A stretch of 64,000 nucleotides of DNA. Origin: Mucilaginibacter terrae. GTDB taxonomy: Bacteria; Bacteroidota; Bacteroidia; Sphingobacteriales; Sphingobacteriaceae. The notes beneath the pieces are model-generated. The model worked only from the letters and a program-made list of their open reading frames with translations, was not told where the DNA came from and did not search any database. The stretch is taken from contig NZ_JAVLVU010000001.1 in the NCBI RefSeq assembly GCF_031951985.1, forward strand, positions 3,410,001-3,474,000, read 5' to 3'. A program made the translations under genes and the position numbers. This document shows positions 44,545 to 53,122 of the stretch, piece after piece (positions within the stretch are counted from its first letter, which is position 1; the number at the start of each line of letters is the position of its first letter).

Positions 44545-45090
44545 TTATGCAGTTAAAGTTTCCTGGCCTTTTTCCCAGTTGCAAGGGCAAAGCTCATCGG
44601 TTTGTAAACCGTCAAGCACGCGTAGTACTTCTTTAACGTTACGGCCAACGCTCAGGTCGTTAACACATACCCAACGTACAACGCCGGTAGGGTCAACTAT
44701 GAAGGTAGCGCGGTAAGCAATTTTTTCGGTAGGCTCTAAAATACCCAGGTCTTCTGCTAATGATTTTGAAGTATCCGCCAGCATAGGGAATTTAAGGTCA
44801 CGCAAATCTTCGTGGTCTCTTCTCCAGGCAGCGTGAACAAACTCAGAATCGGTAGAAGCACCAATTAGGCGAGAATCACGGTCGCGGAACTCACCGTAAG
44901 CTTTGTTAAATTCAGCAATTTCGGTAGGACAAACAAAAGTGAAATCTTTTGGCCACCAAAACATTACGGTCCAAACGTTATCATCGTTAACCAGGTAATC
45001 TGAAGTGATGTCTTCAAACTCTTTACCTTTTTCGATGCTAACTACTGCTTTTTTATTAAACGACGGGAATTTTTCGCCAACTGTTATCAT
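44545..45090 (-). CDS. ahpC: Peroxiredoxin, AhpC type
   Basis: 181 residues. Peroxidatic Cys54 lies in 'DFTFVCPTE' and the resolving cysteines 168/170 are in 'ELCPCNWEKG'; Arg of the active site is in 'DRDSRLIGASTDSEF'. The sequence resembles the actinobacterial-type AhpC that is recycled by AhpD rather than AhpF, and an AhpD-like gene follows downstream. It detoxifies hydrogen peroxide and organic peroxides in the cytoplasm. Minus-strand -7 box at 45116-45123. Confidence 0.93.
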   Translation of the reverse strand: MITVGEKFPSFNKKAVVSIEKGKEFEDITSDYLVNDDNVWTVMFWWPKDFTFVCPTEIAEFNKAYGEFRDRDSRLIGASTDSEFVHAAWRRDHEDLRDLKFPMLADTSKSLAEDLGILEPTEKIAYRATFIVDPTGVVRWVCVNDLSVGRNVKEVLRVLDGLQTDELCPCNWEKGQETLTA

Positions 45091-45115
45091 AATGAATGTT
45101 TTGTTATAATTTTTA

Positions 45116-45123
45116 CAAATATA
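45116..45123 (-). promoter_or_regulatory. -7 promoter box of ahpC
   Basis: Minus-strand TATATTTG, exact TAnnTTTG, 25 bases before the ATG at 45090. No obvious -33 TTG at the expected distance. Confidence 0.45.
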
Positions 45124-45206
45124 ACGCTAATTAGGTTTTAATGGTATTCTAATAATCGATAGTGTATAGTTTTTATCTATGAGATACGCTGTTTAATATA
45201 GTTGGT

Positions 45207-45235
45207 TTTGTGAAATCTAAAAACGAGTATTTTTG
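45207..45235 (+). promoter_or_regulatory. Bacteroidota promoter TTTG-N17-TATTTTTG
   Basis: Both elements are exact: TTTG at 45207-45210 and TAnnTTTG at 45228-45235, 11 bases before the ATG at 45247. Best-formed promoter in the window. Confidence 0.65.
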
Positions 45236-45246
45236 TTTATTGCACA

Positions 45247-45756
45247 ATGGAATTAGCTCAATTTTTAGTCCTTAAACAACAATATAAGCCAAATAAGACA
45301 GAGGTTCTTTTTATTGCCGATGGCATGCCGGTGAACGAACGCTACTTCTACCTCAAAAATTCTAACATTTACCGGGCTGTAAAAACGGCTTACTCGCAGG
45401 TATTTGGCGAGTTTAAAACCGATGATGAGTTTCTGGAGTTTTTTAAGGAGATGGGATGTTATTTTGACAGCCTAACCAACGAGCCCATTAAACACATGCC
45501 TCCGGCCGAACAGCGCAAAGCCCGCCAGCAAGGCGTTGAATCGTTGGCCCATCGCATAGCCGAAATGCAACCGCGGTTGATCATCATCTCCCTCAAAGTA
45601 ATTGAAAAATTTGCTCGTGAGGCCATCAACCTGTCAGGAGTTGATATGGTGGAACACATTGCAGTTACACCCTTCCCGGTTAAGAGTATGGTGAATGTGA
45701 ACAATTGTATTAACGGGGTTGTAGCTGCTTTACGTACGGTGGAATGGGATGTGTAA
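45247..45756 (+). CDS. Conserved protein, possible uracil-DNA-glycosylase-like fold
   Basis: 169 residues, cytoplasmic. 'VLFIADGMPVNERYFYLKNSNIYRAVKTAY' near the start resembles the 'IGESPP...FFY...LY' opening of UDG-superfamily proteins of unknown activity, and 'PRLIIISLKVIEKFA' fits the following beta-alpha unit. The usual catalytic Asp/Asn water-activating motif is not clear (GESPP appears as ADGMP), so activity on DNA is doubtful. It has its own well-formed promoter. It is convergent with the barrel-protein gene ending at 45761. Confidence 0.55.
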   Translation: MELAQFLVLKQQYKPNKTEVLFIADGMPVNERYFYLKNSNIYRAVKTAYSQVFGEFKTDDEFLEFFKEMGCYFDSLTNEPIKHMPPAEQRKARQQGVESLAHRIAEMQPRLIIISLKVIEKFAREAINLSGVDMVEHIAVTPFPVKSMVNVNNCINGVVAALRTVEWDV

Positions 45757-45760
45757 AGGC

Positions 45761-46303
45761 TTAATTTAACATATCATCTTCCTCGGGCACCCGGTATTTA
45801 CCCTGCTTTTTACTAAAATTAAATTTATAAGCAACGCGCAAACCGGCTAAAGGAGATATATTGAAATAAGACGGCAGTAGATCCGTTCGTAACGAAAATT
45901 CCAGGCTGCTGTACTTATCAAAAGCCCAATCATATCCTGCTCCCGCGGTACCTCCTAAGCCAATCACTCCGCCATCATTTCCGCCTACGTAGCATGATGG
46001 TCCGGCAAATACAAAAATCCTTTGGGTGGCATAGTATTTAGCAGCCAGGTTCAAAAAGCCAACACTATAATCAGACCGCAGTTTGCCTTTAATATCTTCG
46101 ATGCCTAATGTAGGCATGAGCGCAAATTTATTTCGTGCAAAAATATTTGCTTGTATAACCCTGTCGCGGCCAACTTTATAATCATTATTTATAGGCAGGT
46201 TAAGGCCTGCACCTACGCCTATTGAATTACGGGCTTGGGAGAACACTTTGTTATTGATTGAAAAGGTAATGAGAAGGGTAACTAATATAGCAGATACTTT
46301 CAT
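45761..46303 (-). CDS. Predicted outer-membrane beta-barrel protein
   Basis: 180 residues from ATG 46303 (MKVSAILVTLLITFSI), with a signal peptide ending near VFSQ. The longer frame to 46387 lacks a signal peptide. The alternating pattern 'NSIGVGAGLNLPI', 'IQANIFARNKFALMPTLGIED', 'YSVGFLNLAAKYYAT', 'IGLGGTAGAGYDWAF', 'LAGLRVAYKFNF' predicts a small barrel. Family unassigned. The end is a charged tail ('KYRVPEEDDMLN'). It lies downstream of dinB on the same strand, with 88 bases from dinB's stop to its ATG. Confidence 0.65.
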   Translation of the reverse strand: MKVSAILVTLLITFSINNKVFSQARNSIGVGAGLNLPINNDYKVGRDRVIQANIFARNKFALMPTLGIEDIKGKLRSDYSVGFLNLAAKYYATQRIFVFAGPSCYVGGNDGGVIGLGGTAGAGYDWAFDKYSSLEFSLRTDLLPSYFNISPLAGLRVAYKFNFSKKQGKYRVPEEDDMLN

Positions 46304-46391
46304 GTTGAACATTGTGGGTGATAACATTACCACCTGTGAAAAGTTTAGTGCCTGATAGACGCGCCGCAACGGGCTTTTGTTACTCAACTAA

Positions 46392-47492
46392 TTAAAACAG
46401 CTTTAACTGTTCGGTTGGTCCGTTGTTTTTGGGAGATAATTCGCCGAAGTTGGATACTGATATGCCCAACAACCGTACACGCACTTCATCTAAATTAGTT
46501 GCTGATAAAAGTTGTTTGGCTGTTTGCGCAAGTATACCAACACCGCCAACGGGAGCGGAGAATGATTGGTTGCGGGTAATTTGCTTAAAGTTGCTGTATT
46601 TTACTTTGAGGGTGATGGTGCGACCTTTAAGCGCATAACGTTCGAGGCGGGTGGCTACGGTTTGGGCTATTTTGTCTAACTCGACAGACATTTCATCAAA
46701 GGTAGTAAGATCGTGGGCAAAAGTATCTTCGGCTCCCATTGATTTGGTTTCGCGGTGGGGTTGTACCGGGCGCTCGTCAATGCCACGCACAATGCGGTAA
46801 TAAAACCTGCCCGATTTGCCAAAGTGCTTTACCAGTTCGTCTTCTTCCAATCGTTTGAGGTCGGCTCCTGTATGCAAACTCATGCTCTTCATTTTTTGTG
46901 CGGTTACTTTGCCTACACCAAAAAACTTCTCCACAGGTAATTGCTCCATAAACGCCTCAATAGATGATGGACCGATGAACTTTAAGCCGTTAGGTTTATT
47001 AATATCAGATGCAATTTTGGCTACAAATTTATTCACCGATACCCCTGCCGAAGCCGTGAGCTGCAACTCATCAAAAATAGCCTGCTTAATTTGCGTAGCC
47101 ACCTCAATGGCCGATCCTATGCCGAGTTTATCTTCGGTAACATCTAAAAAAGCTTCATCTAATGATAATGGCTCGATGAGGTCGGTGTAACGCGAAAATA
47201 TTTCGCGAATATGCCTCGATACATCTTTATACACCGCAAACCGTGGCCTCACAAATATAGCCTGCGGACAAAGCTGCTGTGCTTTTTTTGATGGCATAGC
47301 GGAGCGCACACCAAACTTACGCGCCTCATAACTGGCGGTGGCCACCACACCGCCCCGCCCTTCGGGCAGGCCACCTACCACAATAGGCTTACCGCGCAAT
47401 TCGGGGTCGTCGCGCTGCTCTACCGACGCATAAAATGCATCCATATCAATATGGATAATTTTGCGGTGATTGGTAGCTGGCACTGACATCAT
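46392..47492 (-). CDS. dinB: DNA polymerase IV (Y-family translesion polymerase)
   Basis: 366 residues (363-366 depending on which of two adjacent ATGs is used). Palm motifs: 'IIHIDMDAFYASVEQ' with the first catalytic Asp, 'LIEPLSLDEAFLDV' with the Asp-Glu pair, thumb HhH motif 'FFGVGKVTAQKM', little-finger domain after about residue 240. The C-terminal 'QLKLF' is a beta-clamp-binding peptide. It copies past damaged bases. The Bacteroidota -7 box at 47495-47502 is almost adjacent to the first ATG. Confidence 0.96.
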   Translation of the reverse strand: MMSVPATNHRKIIHIDMDAFYASVEQRDDPELRGKPIVVGGLPEGRGGVVATASYEARKFGVRSAMPSKKAQQLCPQAIFVRPRFAVYKDVSRHIREIFSRYTDLIEPLSLDEAFLDVTEDKLGIGSAIEVATQIKQAIFDELQLTASAGVSVNKFVAKIASDINKPNGLKFIGPSSIEAFMEQLPVEKFFGVGKVTAQKMKSMSLHTGADLKRLEEDELVKHFGKSGRFYYRIVRGIDERPVQPHRETKSMGAEDTFAHDLTTFDEMSVELDKIAQTVATRLERYALKGRTITLKVKYSNFKQITRNQSFSAPVGGVGILAQTAKQLLSATNLDEVRVRLLGISVSNFGELSPKNNGPTEQLKLF

Positions 47493-47494
47493 AA

Positions 47495-47502
47495 CAAATA
47501 TA
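47495..47502 (-). promoter_or_regulatory. -7 promoter box of dinB
   Basis: Minus-strand TATATTTG, exact TAnnTTTG, 2 bases before the first ATG (47492) and 5 before the second (47489). Transcription would begin at or within the start codon, so the second ATG is the safer start. No LexA-like box was recognised. Confidence 0.4.
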
Positions 47503-47570
47503 AAGGCTGCAATATCAGCCTTTTCATTTTTCTTTTTTAATTTCGAATAACGCTAAATACAACTCCATTG

Positions 47571-48041
47571 ATGGTTGCCGGTTTTTATAACAGACATAAG
47601 CAAAATATTTTTTATGGCCTGCTCATGGCCATTATGCTGTTTGTATTGAAATGGCTCGAGTTAAAACTCATCATCATCCAGCACTCATTCGAAATTTATG
47701 CGGGCATCATAGCCGTTATTTTTACCGGGTTAGGTATATGGCTGGCCTTAAAATTGGCACGCCCCAAACAAAACACTGTAGTGGTTGAAAAACCGGTATA
47801 CGTTAACAACACCGACTTCACTTTTAACGAGGCCGCCCTCACCCAACTCAACATGAGCCGCCGCGAACTGGAAGTTTTACAACTCATGGCCGAAGGCCTA
47901 AGCAACCAGGAAATTGCCGAACGCCTCTTCGTATCGCTTAATACCATTAAAACTCACTCGGCCCGTTTGTTCGAAAAGTTGGAGGTTAAACGGCGCACCC
48001 AGGCCATTGAAAAAGCCAAACGCATGAGCCTGATCAAATAA
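47571..48041 (+). CDS. Membrane-anchored LuxR-type (GerE) HTH transcriptional regulator
   Basis: 156 residues from ATG 47571 (a TTG lies 3 bases earlier). Two membrane helices at about 13-28 and 41-62, then a short linker and a LuxR/GerE DNA-binding domain at about 92-150: '[54 protein letters not shown]'. No receiver or ligand domain. A DNA-binding domain held at the membrane by a helical hairpin suggests release by proteolysis or direct membrane sensing; both are inference. Its stop and the convergent rmuC stop are 1 base apart. The 78-base spacer to dinB is divergent. Confidence 0.85.
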   Translation: MVAGFYNRHKQNIFYGLLMAIMLFVLKWLELKLIIIQHSFEIYAGIIAVIFTGLGIWLALKLARPKQNTVVVEKPVYVNNTDFTFNEAALTQLNMSRRELEVLQLMAEGLSNQEIAERLFVSLNTIKTHSARLFEKLEVKRRTQAIEKAKRMSLIK

Positions 48042-48042
48042 C

Positions 48043-49428
48043 CTACGGCTCCACCTCATCATCTAACAACGATGTGAATTTACCATCAATTTGCTTATTG
48101 GCTTTGGCTCCCAACTTTTTGATTTTCTCGGCTGTGATGGTGAGGTTGCCGCGGCCGTCACTTAGCTTGTTCAGGGCTTTATCATAGGCATCCTGGCTTT
48201 GTTTAATGTTGCGGCCAATGCTGTCCATATCGGTTAAAAAGCCTACAAACTTGTCGTACATCTCGCCGCTCAGGCGGGCAATTTCCATTACGTTGCGGTT
48301 TTGGCGTTCTTGTTTCCACATACTGGCAATGGTGCGCAGGGTGGCCAGCAGCGTCGATGGGCTAACGATCACTACGCGCTTGTCCCAGGCATCGTTAAAC
48401 AGATCGGCATCCAGCTGCACTGCAAAACTAAACGACGATTCGATGGGCACAAACAACAGCACAAAATCGGGCGAGTTTACCTTTTGCAAATCATGATAGT
48501 TTTTGGCCGATAAGCCGTGTACATGGTTCCGTATCGATTCTACATGAGCCTTGGCAAAAAGCTTGCGTTCTTCTTCGGTTTCGGCATTCACCAACTTATC
48601 ATAGGCCACAAGCGATACTTTGGAATCGATAATAAGGTGCTTATCATCGGGCAGATCAATAATGGCATCGGGCATGTAGCGCGTGCCGTCCTGCGATTGA
48701 TGTGCAGCTTGCAGCCTGTACTCGCGGTCTTTAATCAAACCCGAGCGTTCCAGTACTTTTTCGAGGATAAACTCTCCCCAGTTACCTTGTTTTTTATTAT
48801 CGCCTTTAAGGGCTTTGGTCAAATTCTGGGCTTCGCTGCTAATTTGTTTATTAAGTTCCATCAATTGCGAAACCACACCTTTAAGTGCATTGCGGTCGGC
48901 CGCCTCCATGTTGTATACCTTTTCAACCTTGTCTTCAAAAGCTTTAATGTTTTCTTTTAACGGGTTGATGATATGATCTAACTGAACTTTGTTCACATCG
49001 GTAAACTCCCGCGATTTTTCTTTCAACAGCTTTTCGGCCACGTTTTCAAACTCGCGCTGAAAATGCGTGCGGGTTTGCTCAATTTCGGCTTTTTGCTCCC
49101 GGAGTTTTTCCTGCTGGGCCTGGTAGTATGAGCGGCTGCTTTCTAAAGCCTGGTTAGCCTGTGCCAGGGCTAAGCGTTCGGTTTGTAAATGCTGGTTAAG
49201 TTTTTGTATGTCTTCTTTTAGCAATAGGGTTATGCTTTCCTTTTCGGCAAAGGCGCTGTTAATGCGTTCTTCTGCTACGCTGAGTTTTATTTTGAGCTGC
49301 TCATTTTCGGTTTTAAGTTGAATGAATTCTGCTTGGCTAAATTTAGGGGCACTTGTGCGGCTCTTTATAAAAAAGCCTGTTCCAATTATCAAAACAACTA
49401 TTCCTATTACCAAAACAACAACTTCCAT
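48043..49428 (-). CDS. rmuC: DNA recombination protein RmuC
   Basis: 461 residues. N-terminal membrane helix (4-22), a long coiled coil (about 35-190, rich in Glu, Gln, Lys) and the RmuC nuclease-like core: 'GDNKKQGNWGEFILEKVLERSGL', 'RYMPDAIIDLPDDKHLIIDSKVSL', 'PDFVLLFVPIESSFSFAVQ' and 'IVSPSTLLATLRTI'. RmuC limits recombination at inverted repeats, which is of interest given how many occur in this window. Convergent with the membrane-bound regulator. Confidence 0.94.
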   Translation of the reverse strand: MEVVVLVIGIVVLIIGTGFFIKSRTSAPKFSQAEFIQLKTENEQLKIKLSVAEERINSAFAEKESITLLLKEDIQKLNQHLQTERLALAQANQALESSRSYYQAQQEKLREQKAEIEQTRTHFQREFENVAEKLLKEKSREFTDVNKVQLDHIINPLKENIKAFEDKVEKVYNMEAADRNALKGVVSQLMELNKQISSEAQNLTKALKGDNKKQGNWGEFILEKVLERSGLIKDREYRLQAAHQSQDGTRYMPDAIIDLPDDKHLIIDSKVSLVAYDKLVNAETEEERKLFAKAHVESIRNHVHGLSAKNYHDLQKVNSPDFVLLFVPIESSFSFAVQLDADLFNDAWDKRVVIVSPSTLLATLRTIASMWKQERQNRNVMEIARLSGEMYDKFVGFLTDMDSIGRNIKQSQDAYDKALNKLSDGRGNLTITAEKIKKLGAKANKQIDGKFTSLLDDEVEP

Positions 49429-49525
49429 CTGATAAAAATTTTAGCAAATGAAAGGAGTAATTTTGAAAAATGCTAACTTTTGTTTTAGTAATAGACTATA
49501 CATGTCAACATTGACTAAAGTTCTG

Positions 49526-49533
49526 TAACTTTG
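49526..49533 (+). promoter_or_regulatory. -7 promoter box of hflX
   Basis: TAACTTTG, exact TAnnTTTG, 63 bases before the hflX ATG, leaving a leader of about 55 bases. No -33 TTG at the expected spacing. Confidence 0.35.
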
Positions 49534-49596
49534 ACATAAGCGCCGGTTAAATTTTGCTGTAAAGCAGTTGGCACTTATATTGATAGAATATAATTA

Positions 49597-50781
49597 ATGA
49601 AGCAAAAATTTTATGATACTGCTGTGAAGCAGGAAACTGCTGTACTGGTGGGTGTAATTACACCCGGCCAAACCGACGTACAGACCAAAGAATATTTAGA
49701 AGAACTGGAGTTTTTAGTAGAAACTGCCGGGGGAAAAACTGTGCAAACTTTCACCCAGCGTATGCAACGCCCGGACAGGGCTACCTTTGTAGGTTCGGGT
49801 AAGTTGGAAGAGATAAGGGCTTATGTGGTTGAGGAGGAGATTGATATTGTAGTTTTTGATGATGAACTATCACCATCACAACTGCGTAACATTGAGAACG
49901 AACTGAAGGTAAAGATACTTGACCGCAGTAACCTCATCCTCGATATTTTTGCCGGGCGTGCTCAAACTGCGCAGGCTAAAACACAGGTTGAGTTAGCTCA
50001 ACTACAATACTTGTTGCCCCGCCTAACCCGCTTGTGGACCCACTTAGAGCGCCAAAAGGGCGGTATTGGTATGCGCGGTCCGGGTGAGTCGCAAATTGAG
50101 ACCGACCGTCGTTTGATCCTCAATAAAATATCTTTATTAAAAGAGCGTTTGCGCCTCATTGACCGTCAAAACGAAACGCAGCGTAAAAATCGCGTCCAGT
50201 TAGTGCGCACGGCTTTGGTGGGCTATACCAACGTTGGTAAATCAACCATCATGAACATGATCTCCAAATCGGAGGTATTTGCCGAGAACAAGTTGTTTGC
50301 CACTTTAGATACCACGGTGCGCAAGGTAGTGATCGAAAACCTACCTTTCCTGCTTTCAGACACGGTTGGATTTATCCGTAAGTTGCCTCACCATTTGGTG
50401 GAGTGCTTTAAATCGACCCTGGATGAGGTACGTGAGGCCGACATATTGATTCACGTGGTCGACGTATCGCACCCAAGCTTTGAAGACCAGATCAACACCG
50501 TTAACGAAACGCTGAAAGATTTGGGTGCGCTGGATAAACCGGTGATTACGGTTTTCAATAAGATAGATGCCTATGTGCCGGCACCTATTCATGAAGAAGA
50601 CCCGGCTCAGCCACTTACGCTCGAAGACTTTAAGCATAGCTGGATGGCCAGCCACAACAGCCCGGCCATATTTATTTCGGCATTGAAGAAAGAAAATGTA
50701 GACGAATTCAGAAAGTTGCTATACGATAAGGTAATTGCCATTCATACTGAGCGGTACCCGTACGATCAGTTGTTGTACTGA
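49597..50781 (+). CDS. hflX: GTPase HflX
   Basis: 394 residues. N-terminal HflX domain (to about 190) with the signature 'GRAQTAQAKTQVELAQLQYLLPRLT' followed by 'GIGMRGPGESQIETDRR', then the G domain: G1 'GYTNVGKST' (209-217), G3 'DTVGFIRKLPHHL', G4 'NKID', and a C-terminal part 'AIFISALKKENVDEFRKLL'. HflX binds ribosomes and splits stalled 70S or 100S particles under stress. A terminator follows the stop. Confidence 0.96.
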   Translation: MKQKFYDTAVKQETAVLVGVITPGQTDVQTKEYLEELEFLVETAGGKTVQTFTQRMQRPDRATFVGSGKLEEIRAYVVEEEIDIVVFDDELSPSQLRNIENELKVKILDRSNLILDIFAGRAQTAQAKTQVELAQLQYLLPRLTRLWTHLERQKGGIGMRGPGESQIETDRRLILNKISLLKERLRLIDRQNETQRKNRVQLVRTALVGYTNVGKSTIMNMISKSEVFAENKLFATLDTTVRKVVIENLPFLLSDTVGFIRKLPHHLVECFKSTLDEVREADILIHVVDVSHPSFEDQINTVNETLKDLGALDKPVITVFNKIDAYVPAPIHEEDPAQPLTLEDFKHSWMASHNSPAIFISALKKENVDEFRKLLYDKVIAIHTERYPYDQLLY

Positions 50782-50792
50782 TGCATCAAAAT

Positions 50793-50830
50793 AACACAAA
50801 AGGCAGCCTGGTTAGGTTGCCTTTTGTGTT
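50793..50830 (+). terminator. Terminator of hflX
   Basis: 16-bp stem (50793-50808 with 50815-50830) with one G-T pair; the right arm ends TTTTGTGTTT. Confidence 0.85.
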
Positions 50831-50843
50831 TAAGTAAAATCTG

Positions 50844-51159
50844 TAACTCCTAGCAGGGTAATAATATTCGCGTGGCGATCTCATCTTTTTAGTCCGTGCA
50901 GGGTCTCTCGTAGAGGACCCTGCAATGCTTGAAATACATGTAATGATATTAAACCCGGCGCAGGGTCCTCTACGAGAGACCCTGCTAAAACGGTAATGCT
51001 TGACATATGTAGTCCTTTTAGGGTAGTGATATTCGCGTGGCGATCTCATCTTACAAAGTTAGTCCGTGCAGGGTCTCTCGTAGAGGACCCTGCAATGCTT
51101 GAAATACATGTTAATGATAACCCCGGCGCAGGGTCCTCTACGAGAGACCCTGCTAAAAC
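50844..51159. repeat. Two tandem copies of an inverted hairpin-pair element (period 170 bases)
   Basis: Each copy has a hairpin and its exact reverse complement: 50898-50923 with 50960-50985, and 51068-51093 with 51128-51153. They are joined by about 35-base linkers and preceded by the shared segment ATTCGCGTGGCGATCTCATC (20 bases, at 50866 and 51030). The second hairpin of each pair is identical to the one at 38173-38198. Frames opening across it are spurious. The 426-base interval between hflX and the next gene is almost fully taken up by this array. Confidence 0.8.
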
Positions 51160-51207
51160 CAAGTTATATGTATCTTCCCTTGGGAGGGCTATGGGGTATC
51201 GCAAACC

Positions 51208-52085
51208 TTACTTTACTATCTTGTAATTCCTGTACTCACTTACCCGCCAACCTGTCCAATCCTCAATTTTTTGGAGGGCCTTACGCCTGAACGACATGTT
51301 CTTTTTCAATTTCTCGGGGTCAACTTCCAGCTTCCAGTTTTGGGCTTTAATGCGGGGTAGCATAACTGCCGGGTGCTTGTCCTCAAAAGGAAGCAAGCGG
51401 TCGGCATTTTTAAAATCAAACTCAAAAGTTTCGGGCAGGTTTTCGGCTATCCAGGTATCATCGTGGTAAAACTGGTTAAAGTTGCGCAGCTTTCCTTCCA
51501 GGCCTTTGGGTGGTTTTACCCATCCATAGTGGTAAATGTAGGCATCGATCAATTTAACATTGATTTTCCGGTCATCAAGCCTGAAGCCTTGCGCATCACG
51601 GTAGGCATGTATGCGTTTATCGTTGCGTAAAATGCGTATCTCACGGCGGTACCAGCGGCGCGAATGGGCGTAATGGCTATACGAGCCATAAAAATGTTGG
51701 TATTTAAAAAGCAATCCCTCAACTTCGGCATCGTTCAGGTTTTCTTCCATTTCTTTTTTAATGAGCGGCAAATACTTTTCATGAACGATCTCATCGCCCT
51801 GGATATAAAAAGCCCAGTCGGCATCGGGCGAAATGGCCGCAAATGCCTTATCGGTTTCGGCAGCAAATACCGCACCGCCCTCGCGTATGTCTTCATCCCA
51901 AACGGTATTGATGATCCTTATTTTGGGCGAATTAATGCCGCGGATAAGGTCTTCGGTATTATCATCGCTATCTCCCAAAGCAACCAAAAATTCATCGCAG
52001 ATGGGCAGTATGGATGTAATGGCCTCAACAACAGGATAATCATTTTTACCGCATTGCGGATGAAGGTAAAACCGGCAACTTTCAT
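51208..52085 (-). pseudogene. Glycosyltransferase family 2-like, frameshifted near codon 14
   Basis: The natural start is ATG 52085, giving M-K-V-A-G-F-T-F-I-R-N-A-V-K, the usual opening of this family. The frame then breaks, and the main frame resumes with 'NDYPVVEAITSILPICDEFLVALGDSDDNTEDLI'. One missing base in the T5 run at 52043-52047 (A5 in the gene, six expected) restores a single 292-residue protein. The remainder has 'DADWAFYIQGDEIVHEKYLPL' and a C-terminal hydrolase-like tail. Without correction only a TTG start at 52119 reads the frame, with a non-family N-terminus. Likely acts in surface polysaccharide synthesis. Confidence 0.82.
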
Positions 52086-52158
52086 TTAATTTACAGGATA
52101 TGCCGTAAAGGTAATACAAAGTAGGTTTGGTTTACCCGGCCGCTTACCAAACTACTCG

Positions 52159-52166
52159 TATATTTG
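52159..52166 (+). promoter_or_regulatory. -7 promoter box of the GT90 gene
   Basis: TATATTTG, exact TAnnTTTG, 8 bases before ATG 52175, supporting that start rather than the one at 52127. Confidence 0.45.
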
Positions 52167-52174
52167 GCCATCCA

Positions 52175-53122
52175 ATGAACCTGTTTGATATTAAAATTAC
52201 ACTTCAAAAAAACAAGTTGCCGTACTACGTTGGCAATTTTTTGAGGCAGATACTTCCTGCGGGCCCACTTGCAAAACAGCTAAAGCAGTTAACCCAATAC
52301 AATGCTGCTGAAATTTACGACCGGGTTAATTACTATAATCAACTTACCAAGGATAGTACGTTAGGAGATTCACCCACAACACTAAAAGATCTGCTTCAAC
52401 TTAAAAGCCCCAGCGCTTACCGTTTCGATACTTTTGAATACGCGCGTTTCTTTTCGCCTCAACTAAAAGCCAACTTTCTATTTGGCGATGTAATACACTC
52501 GCCCAAAGTGCCAACTATCCAAAAAAGCCGTCCCGTTGTAGGCGATAACAGAAATGCCGTTTTACTCAAGCTCGATAAAAAACGGCATTACTTGTTTGTA
52601 AATGATAAAAAACTATTCTCTCAAAAGAAAAACCTGCTCATTGGCCGCTCGGCAGTAAATCAGGAACATCGGGTTAGGTTTATGGAAATGTACTTTAACC
52701 ATCCACTGTGTAATTTAGGGCAGGTAAATACCAACAATGGCAAGCCGGAATGGGTAAAACCTAAAGTACCCATCAGTACACATCTTGATTATAAATTCAT
52801 TTTAAGTTTAGAAGGCTGGGATGTGGCTACCAACCTCAAGTGGATCATGTCGTCAAACTCGATAGCCGTAATGCCAAAGCCTAAATACGAAACCTGGTTT
52901 ATGGAAGGCCGGCTCATTCCTAATTATCATTACATCTGCATTAAAGATGATTACAGCGATTTGGAAGAGCAGTTGCACTACTACATTAATCATGAACAGA
53001 AAGCACTTACTATTATTGCCAATGCTAATGCATGGGTAAAACAGTTTCAGAATAAGCGCAAGGAAGATTTGATTGCCTTACTGGTGTTGCAGAAATATTT
53101 TAAATGTACCGGGCAGCTATAA
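52175..53122 (+). CDS. Glycosyltransferase family 90 (CAP10-like)
   Basis: 315 residues from ATG 52175 (MNLFDIKITL). The GT90/CAP10 pattern is seen in 'KVPISTHLDYKFILSLEGWDVATNLKWIMSSNSIAVMPKPKYETWFMEGRLIPNYHYICIKDDYSDLEEQLHYYINH' read in pieces: the sugar-nucleotide-binding 'LSLEGWDVATNLKWIMSSNS', the 'WFMEGRLIPNYHYI' block and the 'DYSDLEEQL' end. Family members add xylose or glucose to capsule or LPS. Divergent from the frameshifted GT2. Its stop overlaps the convergent DUF4261 stop by 6 bases. Confidence 0.83.
   Translation: MNLFDIKITLQKNKLPYYVGNFLRQILPAGPLAKQLKQLTQYNAAEIYDRVNYYNQLTKDSTLGDSPTTLKDLLQLKSPSAYRFDTFEYARFFSPQLKANFLFGDVIHSPKVPTIQKSRPVVGDNRNAVLLKLDKKRHYLFVNDKKLFSQKKNLLIGRSAVNQEHRVRFMEMYFNHPLCNLGQVNTNNGKPEWVKPKVPISTHLDYKFILSLEGWDVATNLKWIMSSNSIAVMPKPKYETWFMEGRLIPNYHYICIKDDYSDLEEQLHYYINHEQKALTIIANANAWVKQFQNKRKEDLIALLVLQKYFKCTGQL

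Noticed and set aside
46392..47492. LexA/SOS control of dinB
   Set aside because: I saw no convincing LexA palindrome near the promoter; only a plain -7 box.
50786..51226. Short ORFs on both strands across the second hairpin array
   Set aside because: Same repeat-derived peptides ('SSTRDPA', 'SLVEDPA'); not genes.
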